A stretch of DNA of 64,000 bases from Rhizobium sp. ICMP 5592 (GCF_009498525.1 NZ_QSNT01000003.1:699977-763976); one strand, 5' to 3'. Positions 33,559-42,105 are shown, counted from the first letter of the stretch. Numbers and translations: made by a program. Notes: a model not told the origin generated them from the letters alone.

Positions 33559-34467
33559 TCAGGCACGGACAGCCCCTGCCCGCACCAGCCATTCCACCAA
33601 TCCCACAAGCGCCGTATCTTTCGCATCGCCGCTGCGGATGCAGAGGCTGTATCCCGCCGGTCTGCGGATAAAGCCATAGGGCGCCGTCAATGTGCCGCGA
33701 TCGATATCTTCGCCAACGGCCGTGCGCGGGACAATGGCAACGCCGACCCCGGAGCGAGCGGCGCCGATCGCCAGAAGCAGGTCTTCGAATTCACGATTGC
33801 GGGCGAAACGGATGGGTAACCGGCCGCTTTCGGCAAACCAATCGTCCCAGAGACGCGGCGCAGAACGACTGGTCAGGGCGACAGCACCGGCAAGGGCCTC
33901 CACGCCGGTGATAAGGCCGAGATGTATCGCTAGGTCAGGCGTCGCGACCGGACCAAACTCATCCTCCATGAAACGAATGGCGGTGATATCCGGCGCCGGC
34001 CGATATTCGCCGCCCATGATCACCGCGTCGAGATCGGGATGGCGCGCCAGGGGTTCGACCATCGTCATGGGGATGATATCTATATCAATGTCAGGAAGGG
34101 AAGCCTGCAGATCGGCGACGCGCGGCATCAGCCACCAGACGGCGAAAGCCGAAGGGACGCCAAGACGAACAGTGCGCCGATCATCCGCCGCGAGCACGCC
34201 CGAAGCGCGCATCAGAATGCCGAACGCGATGCCGACGGACTCGGCAAAGGCCCTGCCCTTCTCCGTCAGCACCAGGCGGCGACCGTCACGCTGGAACAAG
34301 GCAACGCCGAAATGGCTCTCCAAAAGGGCAAGCTGCTGACGCACGGCGCCGCGCACGACACCAAGTTCGTCCGCTGCCTGCAATATACTACCGCGACGAG
34401 CAACGGCATCGAAGGCGCGTAGCGCGTTCAGCGGCGGAAGGCGTTGCGGCGAGGAATGTTCGGACAT
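33559..34467 (-). CDS. LysR-family regulator, GcvA-like
   Basis: 302-residue regulator whose N-terminus RLPPLNALRAFDAVARRGSI and VRGAVRQQLALLESHFGVALF places it in the GcvA-like branch of the LysR family. The effector domain includes RLGVPSAFAVWWLMPRVADL. It is on the same strand as, and about 140 bases upstream of, the AHCY-like gene, so it may either be co-transcribed or act on the promoter between them, which contains the GGCAGA inverted repeat. The effector is unknown. Confidence 0.87.
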   Translation of the reverse strand: MSEHSSPQRLPPLNALRAFDAVARRGSILQAADELGVVRGAVRQQLALLESHFGVALFQRDGRRLVLTEKGRAFAESVGIAFGILMRASGVLAADDRRTVRLGVPSAFAVWWLMPRVADLQASLPDIDIDIIPMTMVEPLARHPDLDAVIMGGEYRPAPDITAIRFMEDEFGPVATPDLAIHLGLITGVEALAGAVALTSRSAPRLWDDWFAESGRLPIRFARNREFEDLLLAIGAARSGVGVAIVPRTAVGEDIDRGTLTAPYGFIRRPAGYSLCIRSGDAKDTALVGLVEWLVRAGAVRA

Positions 34468-34716
34468 AACGAAGATTTATCTTGTTTCCCAGCACGATAG
34501 GAAGAGCCGACAGGCAATTACGCCATCTGCGGCATGTAAACAGCATCTGATGTCGCTTACAGCACAGTCACTGGCGAATATCAGAGGCCGAATCGGTTCG
34601 TTTTTTTCTACTGAACACTCAATAAAGGTGTGGGGAAACACCATATGAATTCATGAGCAATGCATAATTTTTCCACACAATGCTAATATGTGTTCGATTC
34701 TCAACTCAAGCTCTTT

Positions 34717-35229
34717 ATGGTGACGCGACTCTTGGCCATTCTTACCCGTATCGCAAATGATGTGCAGCTCATGTTTCGGCGCCCGCCGCGACAACAATAT
34801 GCCGCGCTCTGCTATCGGGTGAAGAAGAAGACGGGCGAGCTGGAAGTGCTGTTGCTGACCAGCCGCGACACCGGCCGCTGGGTCATTCCCAAGGGCTGGC
34901 CGATGCCGGGCAAGCTGTCGCATGAAGTCGCGGCCCGCGAAGCTTACGAAGAGGCCGGCGTGCATGGAACGGTGGAAACCGAACCGCTCGGCGCGTTCAG
35001 CTATGACAAGGTCCTGAAAGACGGCATCCAGGTGCCTTGCCGGGTCCAGGTCTATGCGCTCGAAGTCAGCAATCTCGCCAAGAACTTCAAGGAAAAGGGC
35101 GAGCGTTCGATCGAGTGGGAGTCCTGCGATGAAGCCGCCAAGCGCGTCCGCGAACCGGAACTGCGTGACATCATCCTTGCTTTTCAGCGACGGATGACGG
35201 CAATGCCTGCCACAGCGCAGTCAAAGTAA
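34717..35229 (+). CDS. NUDIX hydrolase with non-canonical Nudix box
   Basis: Predicted cytoplasmic pyrophosphohydrolase of about 170 residues. The Nudix box reads GWPMPGKLSHEVAAREAYEE followed by AGV; the helix residues REAYEEAG needed for metal binding are present. The first glutamate (G-x5-E) is a lysine here, as in a large WPMxGK subgroup of alphaproteobacterial Nudix proteins known from memory. Substrate unknown; diphosphoinositol or nucleotide phosphates are possible. The start is uncertain: ATG 34717 was chosen over a GTG at 34690, and neither has a clear ribosome binding site. Confidence 0.82.
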   Translation: MVTRLLAILTRIANDVQLMFRRPPRQQYAALCYRVKKKTGELEVLLLTSRDTGRWVIPKGWPMPGKLSHEVAAREAYEEAGVHGTVETEPLGAFSYDKVLKDGIQVPCRVQVYALEVSNLAKNFKEKGERSIEWESCDEAAKRVREPELRDIILAFQRRMTAMPATAQSK

Positions 35230-35332
35230 GCTGCTAGATAGTCTCAACACATAAATTGTGCCGGAACGATCGTTGGGCATTGCCCGGCGCGCTGTGCAGC
35301 GTAAAACTACACGTTTCGATTCAGAGAATGGC

Positions 35333-36871
35333 ATGCCCGAAGACCGACCGGTAACACTGACAAAACGGACGCTAGACAAGGATCTCGACAAACTCACCTA
35401 TGTCGAAGATGCGGCAAACCATGTCACAACACGGTTGATCGCTCCCGGTCTTGGCCTGATCTTTCTTGGCCTCGCCATGTTTGTTGCCGGCATTTACGTG
35501 CTGGACCGGCCCGGCGCGACGCTGGTCATCGCCGCCGTGGCACTTGCCGGCTATATGGCCATGAATATCGGCGCCAAGGACGTCGCCAACAATGTCGGCG
35601 CGGCGGTCGGCGCCCGCGCCATCACTATGACGCAGGCCCTGGTTATGGCGGCCATCTTCGAAATTCTCGGCGCCACGATCGCCGGCGGCCCCGTCATCAA
35701 GACCGTTTCGACGCATATCGTCGATACCGACCGGATCATCAACAGCGGCAAGCTCGCCTGGTTGATGATGGCAGCGCTGCTATCGGCCGCACTCTGGATC
35801 AATTTCGCCACCTGGCTGAAAGCGCCGGTCTCGACCACGCATGCCATCGTCGGCGCGGTGGTGGGCGCGGGTGCCGCCGCCGTCGGGCCGGATATGGTCA
35901 ACTGGCATGTGCTGGCGGCGATCTCCGCCGGCTGGGTGGTGACGCCCTTTCTGGGCGGTACGATCGCCGCCGGTATGCTGTTCTTCATCAAGACCTTCAT
36001 CATCTATCGCAACGACAAGATCGCCGCGGCCAGATACTGGATCCCCATTCTCATCGGCCTGATGGCCGGCGCCTTTACCGCCTATCTTGTCCTGCAGCTC
36101 GCACCCAGGAATACGGTCGCCGGCCTCCCTACCCTTGCGATCGGCATCGGCGTCGGCCTGATGACCTGGTTTAGCGCAAGGCCGTTCGTGGCGGCGCAGT
36201 CCGTCGGGCTGGAAAACAAGAACAGCGCATTGCGCAAGCTTTTCCGCCTGCCGCTGATCTGTTCGGCGGCGCTGATGTCCTTTGCGCATGGAGCCAATGA
36301 CATTGCCAATGCCATCGGCCCACTGGCGGCGATCGTGCGCAGCGTCCGCCAGGGCGACAGCCTCAGCATCGTCGCCGGCGCCACCGGTCAGACCGTACCC
36401 TTCTGGGTCGTGCTGATCGGCGGCTGCGGCATTTCCGTCGGCATCCTGCTTTACGGCCCGCGCCTGATCCGCCTCATCGGCTCGCAGATCACCAAGCTCA
36501 ATCCGATGCGCGCCTATTGCGTGGCGCTGTCGGCGGCGCTCACCGTCATCGTCGCCTCCTGGTTCGGCCTGCCCGTCAGCTCCACCCATATTGCCGTCGG
36601 CGCGGTTTTCGGCGTCGGCTTCTTCCGCGAATGGTACACAAGCCGCTCGAGACGGCGGCTGGACTACATGCGACAGAAGGCTGAAGCCTCCGGAATTGTC
36701 TGGAGCGACATGGAAGAAGCCGACGAGCATAATCCTGACGAAATCCATCGCCGGCGCCTCGTGCGCCGCTCGCATTTCATGACCATCATCGCCGCCTGGG
36801 CCATTACCGTGCCGGTTTCGGCCCTGCTTGCAGCCACGGTATATTGGGCTATGGTCGCGCTCTTCATTTAA
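35333..36871 (+). CDS. pit: Pit-family inorganic phosphate transporter
   Basis: Inner-membrane phosphate permease of 512 residues. The duplicated PiT signature is present in both halves: MNIGAKDVANNVGAAVGARA near residue 75 and AHGANDIANAIGPLAAI near residue 325. The pattern of about ten to twelve helices is clear. PiT proteins co-transport metal-phosphate with protons and have low affinity. No Pho box was seen upstream. The start at 35333 (MPEDRPVTLTKR) is preferred over a GTG 25 codons earlier. rsmE starts 10 bases later, so the two may be co-transcribed. Confidence 0.93.
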   Translation: MPEDRPVTLTKRTLDKDLDKLTYVEDAANHVTTRLIAPGLGLIFLGLAMFVAGIYVLDRPGATLVIAAVALAGYMAMNIGAKDVANNVGAAVGARAITMTQALVMAAIFEILGATIAGGPVIKTVSTHIVDTDRIINSGKLAWLMMAALLSAALWINFATWLKAPVSTTHAIVGAVVGAGAAAVGPDMVNWHVLAAISAGWVVTPFLGGTIAAGMLFFIKTFIIYRNDKIAAARYWIPILIGLMAGAFTAYLVLQLAPRNTVAGLPTLAIGIGVGLMTWFSARPFVAAQSVGLENKNSALRKLFRLPLICSAALMSFAHGANDIANAIGPLAAIVRSVRQGDSLSIVAGATGQTVPFWVVLIGGCGISVGILLYGPRLIRLIGSQITKLNPMRAYCVALSAALTVIVASWFGLPVSSTHIAVGAVFGVGFFREWYTSRSRRRLDYMRQKAEASGIVWSDMEEADEHNPDEIHRRRLVRRSHFMTIIAAWAITVPVSALLAATVYWAMVALFI

Positions 36872-36881
36872 GAGGTTACCC

Positions 36882-37619
36882 ATGCGCGCCAATTTCCGCA
36901 TGCAGCGGCTGTTCGTGGTTTCGGATATCAAAGCAAATACCGGCATCGACGCCGATCAGGAGCAATTCAACTATCTCGCCAATGTGTTGCGCATGGAGGA
37001 CGGCGCGGAGCTGTTGATCTTCAACGGCCGCGACGGCGAATGGAAGGCACGCATCTCCTTTCCCTCGCGCAAGCGCATCCTGCTGACCCCGGTCGAGGAG
37101 ACGCGGCCACAGCCCGCCGCTTCCGATCTTCACTATCTCTTCGCGCCGCTGAAGGTCGGACGGCTCGATTACCTCGTGCAGAAGGCCGTGGAGATGGGCG
37201 CAGGCCTCCTGCAGCCGGTCATGACCCAGCATGTGCAGGGCAAGATCACCAATCTCGACAAAGTCAGGGCCAATGTCATCGAGGCGGCCGAACAATGCGG
37301 CATTCTCGGCATTCCCGAGGTGGCCGAGCCGGTAAAGCTTGCCGATCTCCTCGAGCGCTGGCCGAGGGACCGCCACATCATCTATTGCGACGAGGGCGAC
37401 GCCGGGCAAAACCCGCTGCCGCTTCTGGCTAAGGTCAAGGAGAAGCATCTGGCACTGCTGGTCGGCCCGGAGGGCGGCTTCTCGGAAGAGGAACGCGCGC
37501 TGCTGCGCAGCCTCGATTTCGTCACCGCCATTCCGCTCGGCCCACGCATATTGCGCGCCGACACGGCGGCGGTGGCAGCGATGGCCGTCATCCAGGCGGC
37601 GATCGGGGATTGGAACTAG
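36882..37619 (+). CDS. rsmE: 16S rRNA (uracil-1498-N3)-methyltransferase
   Basis: 245-residue SPOUT-fold RNA methyltransferase. An N-terminal PUA-like domain (MQRLFVVSDIKA ... HYLANVLR-like) is followed by the catalytic knot with LLVGPEGGFSEEERALL and PLGPRILRADTAAVAAM, the RsmE hallmarks. It methylates U1498 of 16S rRNA, at the decoding centre. Length is normal. AGAGG precedes the ATG at 36882 by about 7 bases. The gene lies directly after the Pit transporter gene. Confidence 0.94.
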   Translation: MRANFRMQRLFVVSDIKANTGIDADQEQFNYLANVLRMEDGAELLIFNGRDGEWKARISFPSRKRILLTPVEETRPQPAASDLHYLFAPLKVGRLDYLVQKAVEMGAGLLQPVMTQHVQGKITNLDKVRANVIEAAEQCGILGIPEVAEPVKLADLLERWPRDRHIIYCDEGDAGQNPLPLLAKVKEKHLALLVGPEGGFSEEERALLRSLDFVTAIPLGPRILRADTAAVAAMAVIQAAIGDWN

Positions 37620-37672
37620 CACCTGTTCATTTGAATTCAACGGTAATTCATGGCCTCCGACAAGAGGCTGTG

Positions 37673-37735
37673 ATGAGCGATTTGTTTCTGCCGAGCGGGT
37701 ACCAGATGGCGCGGATCGAGCCGTATTCCTTTTGG
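37673..37735 (+). pseudogene. IS5-family transposase N-terminal fragment
   Basis: An open frame starting MSDLFLPSGYQMARIEPYS matches the typical N-terminus of IS5-type transposases (MSDLFxLSxxQMxRIEPYFP). GAGG stands 5 bases before the ATG. After about 21 residues the likeness ends, and the frame stops at 37912. No terminal inverted repeats or the rest of the transposase are visible, so it is a decayed remnant. Recognition is by memory of the family. Confidence 0.55.
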
Positions 37736-38079
37736 ACAGGCTTGACGCTGTGTGACAAAGATCACCGGCCGATCGGCGATGCAATTCTATCAATCAAAAT
37801 GGCTTCGCACCGCCACCACATCAAATACAGCAAGCATACACCTCGATCCGGCTCAGCTCTTTCAGAGCGTTATCGGCTAGTCCTTCCTCATCCTTCAGAT
37901 ACCTCTAGATAAACCCATTAATATTATCATGCGCCAATACGAAACATCTGCAGTAATTCATGCATTAGATACACTTTAACTGTATAGTTTTATAAAAATG
38001 ACGGTAGAATTTCGTTAATATTTCTGTGGTTGTTATGACTCGTCTGCATGATGCAGATGTAAATTTAGAGAGCCATGAT

Positions 38080-38172
38080 ATGCTTGATTTGCCCAAGATA
38101 ATGCCGTTGTTACTGTTTGCTGCCATCGTCGTTTTATTTTTCCGCTGGGTGGTCGAAGACATGAACAAGTGA
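38080..38172 (+). CDS. candidate small membrane protein (30 residues)
   Basis: From the ATG at 38080 the frame reads MLDLPKIMPLLLFAAIVVLF followed by FRWVVEDMNK, a single transmembrane helix with a charged end. AGAGAG stands about 9 bases before the start. An upstream in-frame ATG at 38035 would extend it by 15 polar residues. It lies in an AT-rich area with promoter-like sequence around 37970-38010. No family recognised; expression is untested. Confidence 0.42.
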   Translation: MLDLPKIMPLLLFAAIVVLFFRWVVEDMNK

Positions 38173-38218
38173 GCCGCATTTACTTGTCCAATTTTATCTT
38201 CCCCTATGATGTAGATTA

Positions 38219-38271
38219 GCGCTTGGCCTGCCCGATGCTGACCGGGTTTGCAAAGGGGGTGGGCCAAGCGC
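38219..38271. repeat. large hairpin with 10-bp perfect arms
   Basis: GCGCTTGGCC (38219-38228) and GGCCAAGCGC (38262-38271) form a perfect 10-bp stem enclosing 33 bases. Within the loop CCCG and CGGG can form an inner stem. There is no T run. It may be a terminator for one of the small genes nearby, part of a small RNA, or a remnant of a mobile element end. Confidence 0.5.
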
Positions 38272-38298
38272 GAGGGACGAGCATCTTCGGCCTTAGCT

Positions 38299-38424
38299 CT
38301 AAGAGCGGCTCGTGGCGTCACGATTGCGCTCGTATTGCTTCTTGAGCGGAAACGGCGGCAACCGGGACTCGCGACGGACGGTCCAGATCCGCAGGTTGGC
38401 CTCAGCTGGTCGGCGGAGACCCAT
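38299..38424 (-). CDS. candidate small basic protein (41 residues)
   Basis: ATG at 38424 is preceded by a strong ribosome binding site (AGGAG-AACG-ATG). The frame encodes 41 residues rich in Arg/Lys (MGLRRPAEANLRIWTVRRES, then PLKKQYERNRD). It starts 29 bases after the stop of the LysE-type exporter gene on the same strand, so it could be the last gene of that transcript. No domain is recognised; the case rests on the binding site and position. Confidence 0.38.
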   Translation of the reverse strand: MGLRRPAEANLRIWTVRRESRLPPFPLKKQYERNRDATSRS

Positions 38425-38453
38425 CGTTCTCCTGCAGCGCCATAAGCAGACCA

Positions 38454-39065
38454 TCAGCCCGTCATAGCAAATGCCGTGGCAACGATCAGCAGGACGGCCA
38501 GGGAGATATTCACCGCCCGCGAAATGGTCGGATGCTGAAGGAAGCGCGAGAGCGCGGCGCCGACAAAAAGCCACGTCACATGGATGATAACGATCATTCC
38601 CGTCAGCAGTGCGATCTTGACCGTCGCATCGAGCAGCCGCCGATCCTGAAATAGGCTGACGCCGGCGAAGACGGCCGCAATCGCCAGATAGGCTTTCGGA
38701 TTGGCGATCGCCAGCAGGAAGCCGCCGGAAAACGCGGGGGCGGCGACCTGATCGTCCCGGCGCGCCAGTGGTGGTGCCGTAGCAATCTTGACGGCGAGAT
38801 AAAGGATATAGGCTGCCGAAACTGCTGTCAGCACGAGCGCGCCATGTGGCACGGACAGCAGAAACGCGACGACGCCCGCCGCCACGGCCAGGAGTACAGC
38901 AACCGTGCCGGCGATGAGGCCGGACACGTAGCCAAGCGATCGTCGGAAACCATAGACCGCGCCCACCGCCGTCGCGCTGATCGTCGACGGGCCAGGACTG
39001 CCCATGATCACCAGCGACGCCAGGAGCAGCGTCAAGATGGGATAAAGACCCATTTCATCGAACAT
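38454..39065 (-). CDS. LysE family translocator
   Basis: Inner-membrane exporter of 203 residues with six predicted helices. The family motif appears as VIMGSPGPSTISATAVGAVYG near residue 20, and GGFLLAIANPKAYLAIAAVF near residue 115 is typical of the RhtB/LysE group. Substrates are usually amino acids or homoserine lactone-like molecules; here unknown. The start at 39065 was chosen because GGAG precedes it by 7 bases, over an ATG 14 codons upstream. Confidence 0.88.
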   Translation of the reverse strand: MFDEMGLYPILTLLLASLVIMGSPGPSTISATAVGAVYGFRRSLGYVSGLIAGTVAVLLAVAAGVVAFLLSVPHGALVLTAVSAAYILYLAVKIATAPPLARRDDQVAAPAFSGGFLLAIANPKAYLAIAAVFAGVSLFQDRRLLDATVKIALLTGMIVIIHVTWLFVGAALSRFLQHPTISRAVNISLAVLLIVATAFAMTG

Positions 39066-39309
39066 CGATATGCTCCGCTCTTTGACCGTCGAAGCAAAAC
39101 TATCCACGAGAATGGCGAGCCGTCTTGAACGCTTGTGTAAGTGCGCCGCCGAATGACCCCCATTGTGGGGCGTCTCTCAGACACAAGATCCTATTTTTTT
39201 GAACGGCTCTTGAAAGAAATTCACTTGCACCGTACCTCAATTCGCTGCAATCACCCTTCCAATCGTCCCGCGTCTTGCGCGGGCTTCTTTCCGAGATCAA
39301 GGTAATACC

Positions 39310-40683
39310 ATGGCGCGCGATACTACCGACCAGACTCCGCTCTCCTCGGTCTCGGACATGACGGCCTATCTGGCCGACGGCAACAAGCCCAAGGAGCAGT
39401 TCCGCATCGGCACGGAGCACGAGAAATTCGTGTTCTTCCGCGCCGACAACAGCCCCGTGCCCTACGCCGGCGACGCCAGCATCTCCGCACTCCTGAAGGG
39501 CTTGCAGGCGAAGTCCGGCTGGGATCCGATCCTCGACCGCGACAACATCATCGGCCTGGCCGAGCCAACCGGCATGGGCGCGATCTCCATCGAGCCCGGC
39601 GGCCAATTCGAGCTCTCCGGCGCACCGCTCGAAACCATTCACCAGACCTGCAAGGAATCGAACCAGCATCTGGCGACGCTGCGCGAGATCGCCGAGCCGA
39701 TGGGCATCCGTTTCCTTGGCATCGGCGGCAGCCCGAAATGGACGCTGGCCGAGACGCCGCGCATGCCGAAATCGCGTTACGACATCATGAGCCGCTACAT
39801 GCCGAAGGTTGGCACCGAAGGCCTCGACATGATGTACCGCACCTGCACGATCCAGGTGAACCTCGACTTCTCCTCCGAAGAAGACATGCGCCGCAAGATG
39901 CGCGTGTCGATGAAGCTGCAATCGCTTGCGACGGCGCTGTTTGCCTCCTCGCCCTTCACCGAGGGCAAGCCGAACGGCCTTTCCTCCTGGCGCGGCGAGA
40001 TCTGGCGCGACACCGACAACCGCCGCGGCGGCCTGCTCGACTTCACCTTCCGCGACGATTTCGGCTTCCATGACTATGTCGAATGGGCGCTCGACGTTCC
40101 CATGTATTTCGTCGTCCGTGACGGGCGCTATCACGACTGTACCCACGTCACCTTCCGCCAGTTCATGAACGGCGCGCTGAAGAGCGAGATCGCCGAGTGG
40201 GAACCAACCATGGGCGACTGGACCAACCATCTCTCCACCCTCTTCCCCGACGTGCGCCTCAAGCGCTTCCTGGAAATGCGCGGCGCCGACGGCGGCCCGT
40301 GGCGGCGCATCTGCGCGCTGCCGGCCTTCTGGGTCGGCCTGCTCTACGACGATGCGGCCCTTGCCGCTGCCGACGAGCTGACCAAGAACTGGACCTTTGA
40401 AGAGGTCAATGCGCTGCGCGATATCGTACCGGTGCAGGGCCTGAAGGCCGCGATCAAGGGTCACGGCCTGTTCGACGTGGCGCGCGAGGTCATCGGCATC
40501 TCCCGCAGCGGTCTGAAGAGCCGCGCGCGGCTGAACGGCGACGGTCAGGACGAAAGCGTGTTCCTGGCGCCGCTCGAGGAAGTTCTCGCCAAGAAGGGTA
40601 CGCTCTCAGACGACCTGCTGATGCTCTATCACGGCCGCTGGAACCAATCGGTCGAGCCGGTCTTCGAGGAATATCAGTACTAA
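39310..40683 (+). CDS. gshA: glutamate-cysteine ligase, plant/alphaproteobacterial type
   Basis: Cytoplasmic 457-residue enzyme making gamma-glutamylcysteine, the first step of glutathione synthesis. It belongs to the GCS2-related plant-type family: FRIGTEHEKFVFF, IIGLAEPTGMGAISIEPGGQ, MMYRTCTIQVNLDFSSEEDM and WRGEIWRDTDNRRGG are recognisable. Plant-type ligases are redox-controlled by disulfides; cysteines here include those in HQTCKES and RTCTI. AAGGTAATACC precedes the ATG. A CCCGG-GTTG-CCGGG hairpin lies at 40697-40710. Glutathione is required for nodulation in rhizobia. Confidence 0.95.
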   Translation: MARDTTDQTPLSSVSDMTAYLADGNKPKEQFRIGTEHEKFVFFRADNSPVPYAGDASISALLKGLQAKSGWDPILDRDNIIGLAEPTGMGAISIEPGGQFELSGAPLETIHQTCKESNQHLATLREIAEPMGIRFLGIGGSPKWTLAETPRMPKSRYDIMSRYMPKVGTEGLDMMYRTCTIQVNLDFSSEEDMRRKMRVSMKLQSLATALFASSPFTEGKPNGLSSWRGEIWRDTDNRRGGLLDFTFRDDFGFHDYVEWALDVPMYFVVRDGRYHDCTHVTFRQFMNGALKSEIAEWEPTMGDWTNHLSTLFPDVRLKRFLEMRGADGGPWRRICALPAFWVGLLYDDAALAAADELTKNWTFEEVNALRDIVPVQGLKAAIKGHGLFDVAREVIGISRSGLKSRARLNGDGQDESVFLAPLEEVLAKKGTLSDDLLMLYHGRWNQSVEPVFEEYQY

Positions 40684-40817
40684 CGGCCCGTCCTTGCCCG
40701 GGTTGCCGGGACGACAGGCCGATAGAAACCGGTATGCGCTCTCTTTTTTCCCGCTATACTATTGGAACTGCTGTCTCCTGATTCCGAGGCGGCCAAATAG
40801 CGGGGGAAGGAACTTCG

Positions 40818-41684
40818 ATGCTGCCACTCTTCGACATGATGATGCAGGCACAGAACGGCGCTGCCACCGAGGCGATGGCCAAGCAGTTCAACCTCGCGCA
40901 GGAACAGGCGACCAAGGCCATGGCGGCGCTGATGCCCGCCTTTTCCTCAGGCTTCAAGCGCAGCGCGACCGACCCCTACAATTTCATGGGCGTGATGCAG
41001 GACATCACCTCCGGCAACTATGCCAAATATTTCGAAGACATGAGCAAGGCCTTCACGCCTCAGGGCATTGCCGACGGCAATAATGTGCTGGGGCGCCTGT
41101 TCGGCTCCAAGGAGGTGTCGCGCGCCGTCGCCGCGCAAGCCGCGCAGATGACCGGCATCGGCCAGGACATCTACAAGCGCATGCTGCCCGTCATGGCCGA
41201 CACGCTGATGGGCGGCCTGTTCAAGGAAACCAGCGGCCAGATGCCCCAGATGACCAATCCCTTCCTCAACACGGCCATGGGCGAGATGATGCAGAACTGG
41301 CTGCAGAGTATCGGTTTTGCACCGAAGCAGCAGCCGACGCCGCAGGCGAGCATCTTCGACAATCCCTTCACGCAGGCGATGGAGCTGATGTTCGGTGCGC
41401 AGGCGGTCGAGCGCGAAAAGCCCGCCGCCACCAATCCCTTCCTCGACAACCCCTTCGCCAAGACCTTTCAGGAGATGATGCGCAATTTCCCGACGGCAGC
41501 GGAGCCGCCGAAGGAAGAGCCGAAAGCCAAGCCTGCAGCCCCTGGCGTCGACATGGCCGCCTATACCGAAATGTTCAATGCCATGTTCGACAGCGGGCTC
41601 GAAGTGCAGAAGAACTATCAGAAGAACATGGAAGCGATCTTCGACAGCTACACGAAGGCGGAAGGTAAGCCCGCGCCGAAATAG
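40818..41684 (+). CDS. DUF937-type protein with NPF repeats
   Basis: 288 residues, no signal peptide. The N-terminal third (LFDMMMQAQNGAATEAMAKQ, then LAQEQATKAMAALMPAF) resembles the DUF937/YidB domain. After about residue 145 come repeated units with NPF: MTNPFLNTAMGEMMQNW, FDNPFTQAMELMFGAQ and TNPFLDNPFAKTFQEMM, then a Lys/Pro/Glu linker (PPKEEPKAKPAAPG) and a last helix (AYTEMFNAMFDSGLEVQKNY) that is phasin-like in character. The function is unknown. Methionine content is unusually high. GGAAGG precedes the ATG. Confidence 0.78.
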   Translation: MLPLFDMMMQAQNGAATEAMAKQFNLAQEQATKAMAALMPAFSSGFKRSATDPYNFMGVMQDITSGNYAKYFEDMSKAFTPQGIADGNNVLGRLFGSKEVSRAVAAQAAQMTGIGQDIYKRMLPVMADTLMGGLFKETSGQMPQMTNPFLNTAMGEMMQNWLQSIGFAPKQQPTPQASIFDNPFTQAMELMFGAQAVEREKPAATNPFLDNPFAKTFQEMMRNFPTAAEPPKEEPKAKPAAPGVDMAAYTEMFNAMFDSGLEVQKNYQKNMEAIFDSYTKAEGKPAPK

Positions 41685-41718
41685 GCGCGACGATTGGCCG
41701 ATCTCGTGGTGGAAACAC

Positions 41719-41925
41719 ATGATCACAACGTCTTTTCTGCAACGCAATCTTCGTTGGAAGAAAACGGATGATGCGGAATTCGTCTATACGGCTGTCGATC
41801 CATGCGAAGGCGCGCTGGTCATCCGGCTGAACGACTTCCCGGCAGAGCCACTGTATACCCTCCTGTGTGACGCCGTGCCGATCGAGAGCTTCGATGATTG
41901 GCCTCAAGCGTGGCAAGTTGATTGA
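41719..41925 (+). CDS. small conserved-looking protein of unknown function
   Basis: Encodes 68 residues: MITTSFLQRNLRWKKTDDAE, then VYTAVDPCEGALVIRLNDFP and a tail with SFDDWPQAWQVD. The tail and the alternating hydrophobic strands suggest a small folded beta-rich domain. GGTGGA precedes the ATG by about 7 bases. It starts 35 bases after the DUF937 gene and may be part of its transcript. No family can be named. Confidence 0.58.
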   Translation: MITTSFLQRNLRWKKTDDAEFVYTAVDPCEGALVIRLNDFPAEPLYTLLCDAVPIESFDDWPQAWQVD

Positions 41926-42105
41926 GTCTCGCCGAAGTTCCTGTCAATCCGAGTGAACAGATCGCCCACAGGCGCGCCTGCGCAGCGTTTGTAGCCATCA
42001 GGTTACGCACGCCGTCAGCCGAAATTCCGGCTTCGCGGATTTGCATATGATTTATGCAAGAAAAGGACAGGATAAAGCAACGAGACTAGTTTTCGTGCAA
42101 AACTC

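Noticed and set aside
35780..36946. Long minus-strand open frame across the Pit transporter
   Set aside because: Antisense of a well-supported transporter with duplicated signatures; protein composition is shadow-like.
37965..38321. 118-codon minus-strand frame across the small-gene region
   Set aside because: It runs through the hairpin and the AT-rich leader with no ribosome binding site or recognisable domain.
41819..42046. 75-codon minus-strand frame after the small gene at 41719
   Set aside because: It lacks a ribosome binding site, overlaps a better-supported gene and matches no family.
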